The notes below the pieces were generated by a model, which had not been told where the DNA came from, made no database searches, and worked only from the letters and a program-made list of their open reading frames with translations. Positions 53,802 through 62,836 of a stretch of DNA of 64,000 bases are shown here, piece after piece (the stretch's first letter is position 1; each line of letters starts with the position of its first letter). The DNA comes from Pseudomonas eucalypticola (GTDB lineage: Bacteria > Pseudomonadota > Gammaproteobacteria > Pseudomonadales > Pseudomonadaceae), in NCBI RefSeq assembly GCF_013374995.1, contig NZ_CP056030.1:3504501-3568500 (forward strand), read 5' to 3'. Made by a program: the position numbers and the translations under genes.

Positions 53802-54356
53802 ATGTCTACCGGCCATGTCCACCCGGCAGCCTTGCTGATCATCGACATGCAAAATGGCATCAACCATCCACGCCTGGGCCGGCGCAACAACCCTGACGCC
53901 GAAACGCACCTGGCTGCCGTACTCGCCCATTGGCGCAACCGGGGCTATCCGGTGGTGCATGTGCGCCATGTGTCCCGGCAACCGGGTTCGGTATTCTGGC
54001 CGGGCCAGGCCGGCTGCGAGTTTCAGCCTGCTTTCACACCCCTGCCCGACGAGGCCGTGTTCGAGAAGAACGTGCCCGATGCCTTCGCGGCCAGCGGCCT
54101 GGAGCGCTGGCTGCATGCCCGGGGCATCGGCCGCCTGGTGATTGCCGGGGTCGTCACCAATAACTCGGTGGAGTCCACGGCGCGCAGCGCGGGTAACCTC
54201 GGTTTTTCCACGCAAGTGGTCGGCGACGCCTGCTACACCTTCGACAAGGTCGACCTCAACGGCCGGCACTGGCCTGCCGAAGCGGTGCACGCCTTATCGC
54301 TGAGCAACCTGGCCATGGACTACGCGACCATCATCGAGCACACCGCGCTGCTGTAG
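53802..54356 (+). CDS. Isochorismatase-like cysteine hydrolase family protein
   Basis: A 184-aa member of the isochorismatase-like superfamily, with AGGAG before ATG 53802. Asp is in LIIDMQNGIN and Lys in EKNVPDAF, but the usual nucleophile Cys position reads VVTNNSVESTA, i.e. Asn-Ser where Val/Ala-Cys is typical. So it may not act as a classical amidase; the same substitution occurs in some nicotinamidase-like relatives. It stands alone; the substrate is unknown. Its stop lies within the first unit of a REP family B cluster. Confidence 0.8.
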   Translation: MSTGHVHPAALLIIDMQNGINHPRLGRRNNPDAETHLAAVLAHWRNRGYPVVHVRHVSRQPGSVFWPGQAGCEFQPAFTPLPDEAVFEKNVPDAFAASGLERWLHARGIGRLVIAGVVTNNSVESTARSAGNLGFSTQVVGDACYTFDKVDLNGRHWPAEAVHALSLSNLAMDYATIIEHTALL

Positions 54357-54457
54357 CAGCGGACCAAAGGTACATGCGGTGTGCCTGAAGCTGCGCGGTG
54401 CCCAGGACGCGGCCGGGTCCGCTGCTACGCGCTGTAGCAGCGGACCTGGCCGCGTCG
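54353..54457. repeat. REP-like cluster, family B, three units
   Basis: Forward GTAGCAGCGGACC (54353-54365, cut short), reverse ending GGGTCCGCTGCTAC (54405-54428) and forward GTAGCAGCGGACCTGGCCGC (54434-54457). It fills the space between the convergent isochorismatase-like and katG genes and overlaps the former's stop codon. Confidence 0.82.
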
Positions 54458-54472
54458 AAGGGGCGTGCGGTG

Positions 54473-56731
<2,259 letters not shown>

Positions 56732-56828
56732 TTACCTTATGGTTGGCTGCGTGCGGCTGCCACGGGCGCTGAAGGCACGAGGCAGCAGGGGCAATTTCAG
56801 CAACACAGGGGCGAGGCCCGCGGCGCCT

Positions 56829-56921
56829 TCAGCGGGTCGGCGAGGCCACGGGGCAATGGCGAATTGCAGCAATCAAGGTGCCTGGACCGCAATCCTCGGC
56901 AGGTTGGACAGGCATTGCCAT
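56829..56921 (-). CDS. 30-codon ORF upstream of katG, possible leader peptide
   Basis: ATG at 56921 with a strong AGGAG 9 nt upstream; the peptide is MAMPVQPAEDCGPGTLIAAI and ten further residues ending SPTR. Its stop lies within the inverted repeat CGCTGAAGGC/GCCTTCAGCG, which precedes katG, with 103 bp between this stop and the katG start. It could be a leader peptide affecting katG translation or an independent small protein. It shows no amino-acid run typical of attenuators. Confidence 0.45.
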   Translation of the reverse strand: MAMPVQPAEDCGPGTLIAAIRHCPVASPTR

Positions 56922-57005
56922 CGTTATTATCTCCTTGTCAGGTTCCCACCTATCGACGCACGATGGCGGTAGAAACAGCCTAGCCGCCTCTTGCGCATAG
57001 GGCTA

Positions 57006-57042
57006 ATAGCCGCCGTATTGGGCAGCGATAGAGCGAGACTTT
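57006..57042. promoter_or_regulatory. Candidate OxyR site before katG
   Basis: Two ATAG motifs (57006 and 57028) are exactly 22 bp apart, as in the OxyR site; the second block ends ACTTT, close to CTAT. The first block's 3' end is poor. It lies about 280 bp upstream of katG and 85 bp upstream of the 30-codon ORF. Weaker than the katB site. Confidence 0.35.
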
Positions 57043-57131
57043 CATCTTCACCAGGGAATTTCTTCGCCCCACTTCATTCAAACTCGAGATAACCGCGCTA
57101 AGCGTGCATTCGTGCACGGTTTGCAGATACC

Positions 57132-57278
57132 CTAGGGTCTGTATGAAATGTATTCCAGCGAAGGTCAGGCAAGGCGAAAACAGGCGAGGAAGCGGAGTTT
57201 ACGTGTTGTAAATGAGCATTCCGAGCCTGTTTTCAACGCAGCATGGCCGAGTTGGGATGCATTTCGTACAGAGCCTAG
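57132..57278. repeat. MITE-like 147-bp hairpin with CTAG ends
   Basis: Terminal inverted repeats of about 26 bp, CTAGGGTCTGTATGAAATG and onward against CTAGGCTCTGTACGAAATG on the other strand, with about four mismatches. An inner pair GAAAACAGGC/GCCTGTTTTC continues the stem, so nearly the whole element folds on itself. CTAG at both ends fits a target-site duplication or terminal motif of an IS5-like element. There is no transposase. It lies between the katG promoter and the CAP-protein gene. Confidence 0.75.
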
Positions 57279-57314
57279 CAACGTCCCTCAGTTGTCTGCC
57301 CCCTGGAGACCGCC

Positions 57315-58166
57315 ATGCCCGCTTTGCCCCCCGTCCTGCGCCTGGCCGCCTGCTCCCTGGGCCTGACGTTGGCCGCCCATGCCGCCGCCAGTGACGAGTC
57401 GCCGTTGATCGACTCGATCAACCAGTTCCGTGGCCAGGTGCAGCGGTGCGACGGCCAGGCGTCCCATGAATTGCCGCCGCTCAACGTCGACCCGCGGCTG
57501 GTGCTGCCGGCCAGCGGCAGTGGCGACCTGCGCGACGCCATGGCACGCGCGGGCTACCCGATGGTCAGCGTGCAGGCCATCAGCCTGTCGGGCCCGCGGG
57601 ATGCCCAGGCGGCCATGGCGGCCGTACAGGAAAGCTTCTGCAAGGTGGTGCTGGACCCGCAGTTCATCGACATCGGCGTCAGCCACCAGGGGCAGGACTG
57701 GCGCATCGTGGTGGCGCGGCCGCTGCTGCCCAGCAACCTGGGCAATGCCCAGGCCGAAGGCCAGAAGTTGCTGGCCCAGCTCAATACGGCACGCGCCCAG
57801 CCCCACACCTGCGGTGCCCAGGCGTTCAGCCCGGCGCCACCCTTGGCGTGGAATGCCACCTTGGCCCAGGTCGCCCAGGCCCATGCCCAGGACATGGCCA
57901 ACCGCAATTATTTCGACCATCTGGACCACGACGGCCATACCCCGGGCGACCGCGCCGAACTGGCCGGCTACAACGCCCAGGCGCTGGGCGAGAACATCGC
58001 CGCCGGGCAGGACAGCGTGGCCAAGGTCGTGGCCGGCTGGCTGGCCAGCCCCGGGCATTGCGCCAACCTGATGAACCCGCAGTTCCGCGACCTGGGCGCG
58101 GCGTATGCCACCGACCCGAAAAGCGATGCGGGTATCTACTGGACCGGCATGTTCGGGGCGCAGTAG
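57315..58166 (+). CDS. CAP-domain (SCP/PR1-like) secreted protein
   Basis: A 283-aa protein, GGAG before ATG 57315. A signal peptide ends HAA-AS. The C-terminal half (about residues 155-283) is a CAP domain with AQAHAQDMANRNYFDH, GENIAAG and SPGHCANLMNP; the N-terminal half is a separate Cys-containing region. Bacterial CAP proteins are secreted, with largely unknown roles in cell-surface or host interaction. It is followed 110 bp later by an MgtC-like gene. Confidence 0.87.
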   Translation: MPALPPVLRLAACSLGLTLAAHAAASDESPLIDSINQFRGQVQRCDGQASHELPPLNVDPRLVLPASGSGDLRDAMARAGYPMVSVQAISLSGPRDAQAAMAAVQESFCKVVLDPQFIDIGVSHQGQDWRIVVARPLLPSNLGNAQAEGQKLLAQLNTARAQPHTCGAQAFSPAPPLAWNATLAQVAQAHAQDMANRNYFDHLDHDGHTPGDRAELAGYNAQALGENIAAGQDSVAKVVAGWLASPGHCANLMNPQFRDLGAAYATDPKSDAGIYWTGMFGAQ

Positions 58167-58276
58167 TCGCGCAGCATGTTCGCAACCCGTGGGTGACCTG
58201 GTCGATTGCACGCGCAACCGGGCACTCCGGTCGCCGCCCACGGTCCATCTTTCATTCCCCTGTAAAGGCCTTGAAG

Positions 58277-58771
58277 ATGAACGCCTGGTGGCAAGAAGCC
58301 TGGTCCACGCTCCAAGAAGAATTTGCCGATATCACCGATGCCTCGCAGCTCACGCGGGTGGCCGTCCGGCTTTTGATGGCGGCGATACTGGGTGGGGTGC
58401 TGGGGTTCGAGCGCGAGCACAAGGGCAAGGCCGCCGGGGTGCGCACGCACATGCTGGTGTCGCTGGGTGCAGCGCTGTTCATTCTGGTGCCACAGATGGC
58501 TGGCGCCGACCCGGCGGCGATCAGTCGAGTGGTGCAGGGGCTGGTGGCCGGTATCGGCTTTCTGGGTGCCGGCACCATTCTCAAAGGCCATGCCGAAGAC
58601 GTGCACCACGTGAAAGGGCTGACCACCGCGGCAGGGCTGTGGATGACGGCGGCCATCGGCGTGGCCGCCGGCATGGGCCGCGAGGCCACGGCGGTACTGA
58701 GTACGGTCCTGGCCTTGCTGGTGCTGGGGGTGATGCCGCTGATCGTCGAGCGGTTCGAGCGTGAAGGTTGA
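58277..58771 (+). CDS. MgtC/SapB-family membrane protein
   Basis: A 164-aa protein from ATG 58277 (AAGG 8 nt upstream). After an N-terminal amphipathic stretch come about five helices with the family motifs LGGVLGFEREHKGKAAGVRT and GIGFLGAGTILK. It lacks the C-terminal cytosolic domain of full-length MgtC, so it is of the short SapB type. Linked to survival in low Mg2+ in other bacteria; the role here is unknown. It converges on the Gfo/Idh gene 19 bp away. Confidence 0.87.
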   Translation: MNAWWQEAWSTLQEEFADITDASQLTRVAVRLLMAAILGGVLGFEREHKGKAAGVRTHMLVSLGAALFILVPQMAGADPAAISRVVQGLVAGIGFLGAGTILKGHAEDVHHVKGLTTAAGLWMTAAIGVAAGMGREATAVLSTVLALLVLGVMPLIVERFEREG

Positions 58772-58790
58772 GTGCGTAGCGTGAATGGTA

Positions 58791-59921
58791 CTACCGGCCC
58801 TTGGCCTGGACCGTTTCCACCTGCACCCACCGTTCCTCCCGCGCCGCCACCCGGATGGCGGCCGCCAACCGCTCTACCGCCAGGGCCTCGGCGAAGTCCG
58901 TGCCGGCCTGCCCCTGGCCCGCCACCGCCATGAGCAGTTCATGCACTTCCAGGGTCTTGAGTTCGTTGTAGCCCAGCTGGTGCCCCGGCGCTGGGCTGAA
59001 GGCCGCATAACCGGGCAGCGTCGGGCCGGCCAGGATACGCTCGAAGCCTTCGCGCCCGGCGCGACACAGGCGCAGTTCATTGAGCCGCTCCTGGTCGAAC
59101 GACAAGGTGCCCAGGGTGCCGCTGATTTCAAAACTCAGGTGGTTCTTGTAGCCGTGCTTGAGCCAACTGCTGCTGAAGGTGCCCCGCGCGCCGTTGGCGA
59201 AGCGCAGCAGCGCCTGGGTGTGGTCATCGATGACGATGGCCTTGCGTTCGCTACTGCCCGCAGCGGCTGGCCGCTGGCCATGCACCGTCTGGCTATCGGC
59301 GCATACCGCCTGTACATCGCCGATCAGGAAGCGCGCCATGGCCAACAAATGGCTGCCCAGGTCGGCCAGCGCGCCGCCGGCATGGCTGGGCTCACAGCGC
59401 CATGACCAGGGCGCTGCAGGGTCGGCCATGAAGTCTTCGCAGAATTCGCCGTCGAAACTGATTATCTGTCCCAGTTCACCCCCGCGAATCATCTGCCGGG
59501 CCCGTTCGATGATCGGGTTGTGCTGGTAGTTGTACCCTACTCGCGTGACTACCCCCGCCGCTTGCGCCGCCCGGTGCATGTGCTCGGCCTGCTCCAGGCT
59601 CACGGCCAGGGGCTTTTCGCAATACACGGCCTTGCCCGCGGCCAAGGCCGCCATGGCCATGGGAAAATGCAGGTGGTTGGGGGTGGTGATCGCCACCAGG
59701 TGCACCGCCGGGTCGTCGATCAGCCGCTGCCAGTCGCTGTGGGCCGTGGTGAAGCCCCAGGCCCGTGCACATTCGGCGCCGCGCTGAGGGTCGGCGTCGG
59801 CCAGCGCCGCCAGGCGCAGGTTGACGGGCAGCTCGAACGCCGCGCTGACATTACGAAAGGCCAGGGCGTGGGCACGCCCCATGAAACCTGTGCCGATGAG
59901 CCCGATACCCAGTTCACGCAT
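58791..59921 (-). CDS. Gfo/Idh/MocA-family oxidoreductase
   Basis: NAD(P)-dependent oxidoreductase of 376 aa. The Rossmann motif is GLIGTGFMGRAHALAF, the catalytic-lysine motif is YCEKPLAVSLEQ, and the C-terminal domain has DLGSHLLAMARFLIGD with a His in the usual substrate position. Such enzymes act on inositols, sugars or sugar acids; the substrate is not evident. A nested 39-bp dyad lies 28 bp upstream of its start. Confidence 0.87.
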   Translation of the reverse strand: MRELGIGLIGTGFMGRAHALAFRNVSAAFELPVNLRLAALADADPQRGAECARAWGFTTAHSDWQRLIDDPAVHLVAITTPNHLHFPMAMAALAAGKAVYCEKPLAVSLEQAEHMHRAAQAAGVVTRVGYNYQHNPIIERARQMIRGGELGQIISFDGEFCEDFMADPAAPWSWRCEPSHAGGALADLGSHLLAMARFLIGDVQAVCADSQTVHGQRPAAAGSSERKAIVIDDHTQALLRFANGARGTFSSSWLKHGYKNHLSFEISGTLGTLSFDQERLNELRLCRAGREGFERILAGPTLPGYAAFSPAPGHQLGYNELKTLEVHELLMAVAGQGQAGTDFAEALAVERLAAAIRVAAREERWVQVETVQAKGR

Positions 59922-59948
59922 GAGAGTGCCTTTTGAATTGTTGTTTTG

Positions 59949-59987
59949 ATTGCCTTAGTTATGGAATATAAATTCCAACAAGGCAAT
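59949..59987. promoter_or_regulatory. Nested 39-bp dyad before Gfo/Idh gene
   Basis: Outer arms ATTGCCTT (59949-59956) and AAGGCAAT (59980-59987), inner arms TGGAAT (59962-59967) and ATTCCA (59972-59977) around ATAA. Both pairs are perfect. It begins 28 bp upstream of the oxidoreductase start, so it is either an operator at the promoter or a stem-loop in the 5' UTR. Confidence 0.6.
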
Positions 59988-60172
59988 ATCAGAACTAAAT
60001 TTCTTTTTGGCACCCCGCCTCCGCCCCGCCCGCGACCACGGTCACGCCCCGCTGGCGCAGCCTGGTACAACGCCTCGTCAGCCGAGAAGCCACGTCGAGA
60101 GGGTCTGCGCGGGGCTGCAGGAAACAGAACATAACTTGACCGCATAATTAGATTTTTTTTAATGCATATTTT

Positions 60173-60190
60173 GAATGATATCATTATTCC
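60173..60190. promoter_or_regulatory. AT-rich palindrome before TonB receptor
   Basis: AATGATATCATT (60174-60185) is a perfect 12-bp palindrome within GAATGATATCATTATTCC. It resembles a Fur site shortened by one base in the centre, and its outer TTGAAT/ATTCCA parts resemble the inner arms of the 59949 dyad. It lies about 145 bp upstream of the receptor gene. Confidence 0.4.
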
Positions 60191-60332
60191 AAAAAAGACT
60201 TTCCAATGCGTTTGTTATGAAAATACTATCAAACCCAGACGCCACCCTTGCCGTCCCAAACGATTGCCTTCAGGAAATGGAACCTGTACCCCCACCACGG
60301 GCCAGTGTCAGCTTTAATGGACAACGCCCGAC

Positions 60333-62780
60333 ATGCCGTACTCCCCTTTACCCAAGCAACCCAAGACGTTCCCGCTCTGCGCACTGAGCGTTTCCGTATG
60401 GCTGGCTACGGCCGCGCCCCTGGCCAATGCCGATACGACGACCGCCGACACGCAACTCAAGACCGTGACGGTGACCACCAGCGCCGAAGCCGCCCGGGCG
60501 CAACAGCGCACCCTGGTCGACAGTTCCACGCCTACCGATATCATCAGCAATGATGCACTGGTCAAGACTGGGCGTGCCGAGCTGTCCGAGGCCATCGCCA
60601 AGCTGTTGCCGTCCTTTACCTTTGGCAGCAATATCGCCGGTTTCAACTCCACTACCCGGCCGCTGAGCAACCGCGGCATGGGGCCGGAGTACACGCTGGT
60701 GCTGGTCAACGGCAAGCGGCGCCACCTGGGTGCGGCCATTCAACAAGGCTCCACCGACAACAGCGGCGCCAATGTCGTCGATATCGACATGATCCCCATC
60801 AGCGCCATCGACCACATCGAGGTGCTCAAGGATGCCGCCGCTGCGCGCTATGGCTCCGACGCCGTGGCCGGGGTGGTGAACATCATTCTCAAGTCCCAGG
60901 ACGCGGGCGGCCATGTGGAAACCAGCTATGGCGAGCTGTTTTCCGGCGAAGGCGCGACCAAGAAGATCGCCGCCGACGAAGGTTTCAAGCTGGGCGACAA
61001 CGGCGGTTTCCTGCACCTGTCCGCCGACGCCCGCAAACGTGGCTACGCCTCGTGGGACGGCAAGGCCGACAGCACCATCAAGGCTTACAACGACCCGGTG
61101 AAGGAAGCCAGCTGGGACCGGGTGGCGATCAAGAACGGCGACCCCGAGCTCAAGGCCTACAACGTGGGCTATAACGCCGAGCTGCCGCTCAATGACGTAA
61201 CCCTGTACTCCTTCGGCACCTATGGCGAACGCAAGGCGGTGATCCAGAACTACTACCGCTTCCCCAATGGCACGGCTTCGGTACCGGAGATTTTCCCCGA
61301 CGGTTACTACCCGGTGAACAACCTGCGCGACATCGACTACCAGTTCGTGTTCGGCGGCAAGGGTGACGTGGGCGGCTGGAATTATGACCTGAGCACCAGC
61401 TACGGCCGGGATACGCTGAAATACTCCAGCGAGCTCAACCTCAACCCGTCGCTGGGCGTGGACTCGCCCACCAGCTTCAACAACCTGGCCACCTTCCGGT
61501 CCGACCAGTGGGTGAACAACCTAGACTTCAGCCGCCGGTTCGAAAACCCCTTCAACCTGGGCGTGCCAGTGACCGTGTCCACCGGTATCGAGCACAAATG
61601 GGAGCGCTTCAGCACCTTCGCAGGCTCTGCGGACTCCTACGAAACCGGTACCTACAATGCCGCCAGTGGTGCCCAGGCCTCGGTCATCATCCGCCCCGAA
61701 GACGAAGTGGACCTGATCCGCAATACCTACGCCACCTACCTGGACCTGGGCTTTGACCTGACCAGCCGCTGGTACGCCGACGTGGCCGCGCGCCTGGAGC
61801 ATTTCGACGACTACAACGGCAACAAGCTGGGCCTCAAATTCAACAGCCGCTACAAGCTGACCGACACCGTGGCGGTGCGCGGCACCGTCGGTACCGGCGT
61901 GCGCGCCCCGTCGCTGACCCAGACCGGTTACACCACCACCGACAGCCGCGTGAACACCGACGTCAACGGCAACGTGGTGCCCGCCACCACGCGCCTGACG
62001 CCGTCGGACAGCAGCCTGGCCCAGGCGCTGGGTGGCAGCGCGCTGAAGCCAGAGAAATCCCAGAACCTGGGGCTGGGCATCACCTGGCAACCGGCGCCGC
62101 GCACCAGCGTCACCGCCGATGCCTACCTGGTGGACATCCAGAACCGCATCGCACTCACCAGTGCCATCTATGACCACGGCGACGGCGTGGTCAACAGCAT
62201 CCTGGCCGCCCAGGGCGTGACCGCCGGCACCTGGGTGGACTATTACACCAATGCCTTCGACACCCGCACCCGCGGCCTGGACGTGGTGGCCGACTACACG
62301 ACACCGTTCGGCGCGTTCGGCGACGTGCGCTGGAGCGCGGCCTTCAACTACAACAAGACCACCATCACCGATGCCAAGGACACCCCGGCTTCGCTGGCCA
62401 ATGCCGGCGTGACACTGGTAGGCCGCAACCGCGAAGGCGACCTGACCGACGCGCTGCCCAAGACCAAATGGATCCTGGGGGCCAACTGGAAGGTGGGCAA
62501 CTGGAACACCAACCTGACCACCACCCGCTACGGCTCGGTGTCGACCCTGGCGGTGAACGAGAGCGGCGACCGCAGCTTCGGCGCCAAGTGGCTCACCGAC
62601 CTGGACGTCAGCTACACCTTCTTCGACCACCTGACCGTAAGCCTGGGCGGCAGCAACATCTTCGACGTGCGCCCCGACAAGAATGCGGTGTACAGCAGCC
62701 TGGGCCTGGCCCCGTACGGTAACCCGCCGTTCTACCCCGGTGGCGGCTCCTGGTACACCAAGCTCGCCTACGACTTCTGA
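60333..62780 (+). CDS. TonB-dependent receptor (large, non-siderophore-type plug)
   Basis: An 815-aa outer-membrane receptor; the signal peptide ends LANADTT. The plug starts with TQLKTVTVTTSAEAAR and has the IAKLLPSFTFGSNIAGFN and RYGSDAVAGVVNIILK segments. These match the TonB receptors often linked to sulfur compounds, opines or other organic nutrients, more than hydroxamate siderophore receptors. The barrel closes with GGSWYTKLAYDF. The ribosome binding site is weak. A terminator separates it from an ABC binding lipoprotein gene. Confidence 0.88.
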   Translation: MPYSPLPKQPKTFPLCALSVSVWLATAAPLANADTTTADTQLKTVTVTTSAEAARAQQRTLVDSSTPTDIISNDALVKTGRAELSEAIAKLLPSFTFGSNIAGFNSTTRPLSNRGMGPEYTLVLVNGKRRHLGAAIQQGSTDNSGANVVDIDMIPISAIDHIEVLKDAAAARYGSDAVAGVVNIILKSQDAGGHVETSYGELFSGEGATKKIAADEGFKLGDNGGFLHLSADARKRGYASWDGKADSTIKAYNDPVKEASWDRVAIKNGDPELKAYNVGYNAELPLNDVTLYSFGTYGERKAVIQNYYRFPNGTASVPEIFPDGYYPVNNLRDIDYQFVFGGKGDVGGWNYDLSTSYGRDTLKYSSELNLNPSLGVDSPTSFNNLATFRSDQWVNNLDFSRRFENPFNLGVPVTVSTGIEHKWERFSTFAGSADSYETGTYNAASGAQASVIIRPEDEVDLIRNTYATYLDLGFDLTSRWYADVAARLEHFDDYNGNKLGLKFNSRYKLTDTVAVRGTVGTGVRAPSLTQTGYTTTDSRVNTDVNGNVVPATTRLTPSDSSLAQALGGSALKPEKSQNLGLGITWQPAPRTSVTADAYLVDIQNRIALTSAIYDHGDGVVNSILAAQGVTAGTWVDYYTNAFDTRTRGLDVVADYTTPFGAFGDVRWSAAFNYNKTTITDAKDTPASLANAGVTLVGRNREGDLTDALPKTKWILGANWKVGNWNTNLTTTRYGSVSTLAVNESGDRSFGAKWLTDLDVSYTFFDHLTVSLGGSNIFDVRPDKNAVYSSLGLAPYGNPPFYPGGGSWYTKLAYDF

Positions 62781-62786
62781 CCCAGC

Positions 62787-62820
62787 GGCCGCATCGCCCC
62801 CACCGGCGTGCGGCCTTTTT
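62787..62820 (+). terminator. Rho-independent terminator
   Basis: Stem GGCCGCA/TGCGGCC (62787-62793 and 62809-62815) followed directly by TTTTT. It starts 6 bp after the TonB-receptor stop and ends 17 bp before the TTG start of the next gene, so the two genes may be partly separated transcriptionally. Confidence 0.8.
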
Positions 62821-62836
62821 GCATGAGGAACAGCCC

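Larger units (their letters stand above)
59922..60332. other. Divergent region before Gfo/Idh and TonB genes
   Basis: A 411-bp region without a supported gene. It is AT-rich from about 60130 to 60260 and holds two dyads listed separately. Open frames in the GC-rich centre (60000-60120) differ between strands and have no ribosome binding site. It probably contains both promoters. Confidence 0.5.

Noticed and set aside
57148..57366. 72-codon open frame running into the CAP gene
   Set aside because: Lies inside the MITE-like hairpin and overlaps the CAP-protein start in another frame; no ribosome binding site.
59946..60134. 62-codon open frame upstream of the TonB receptor
   Set aside because: Product is Pro/Arg-rich, without ribosome binding site, and its start lies inside the nested dyad.
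60173..60190. Definite Fur box
   Set aside because: Palindrome is one base short of the Fur spacing and the downstream receptor does not look siderophore-type; kept only as an unnamed dyad.
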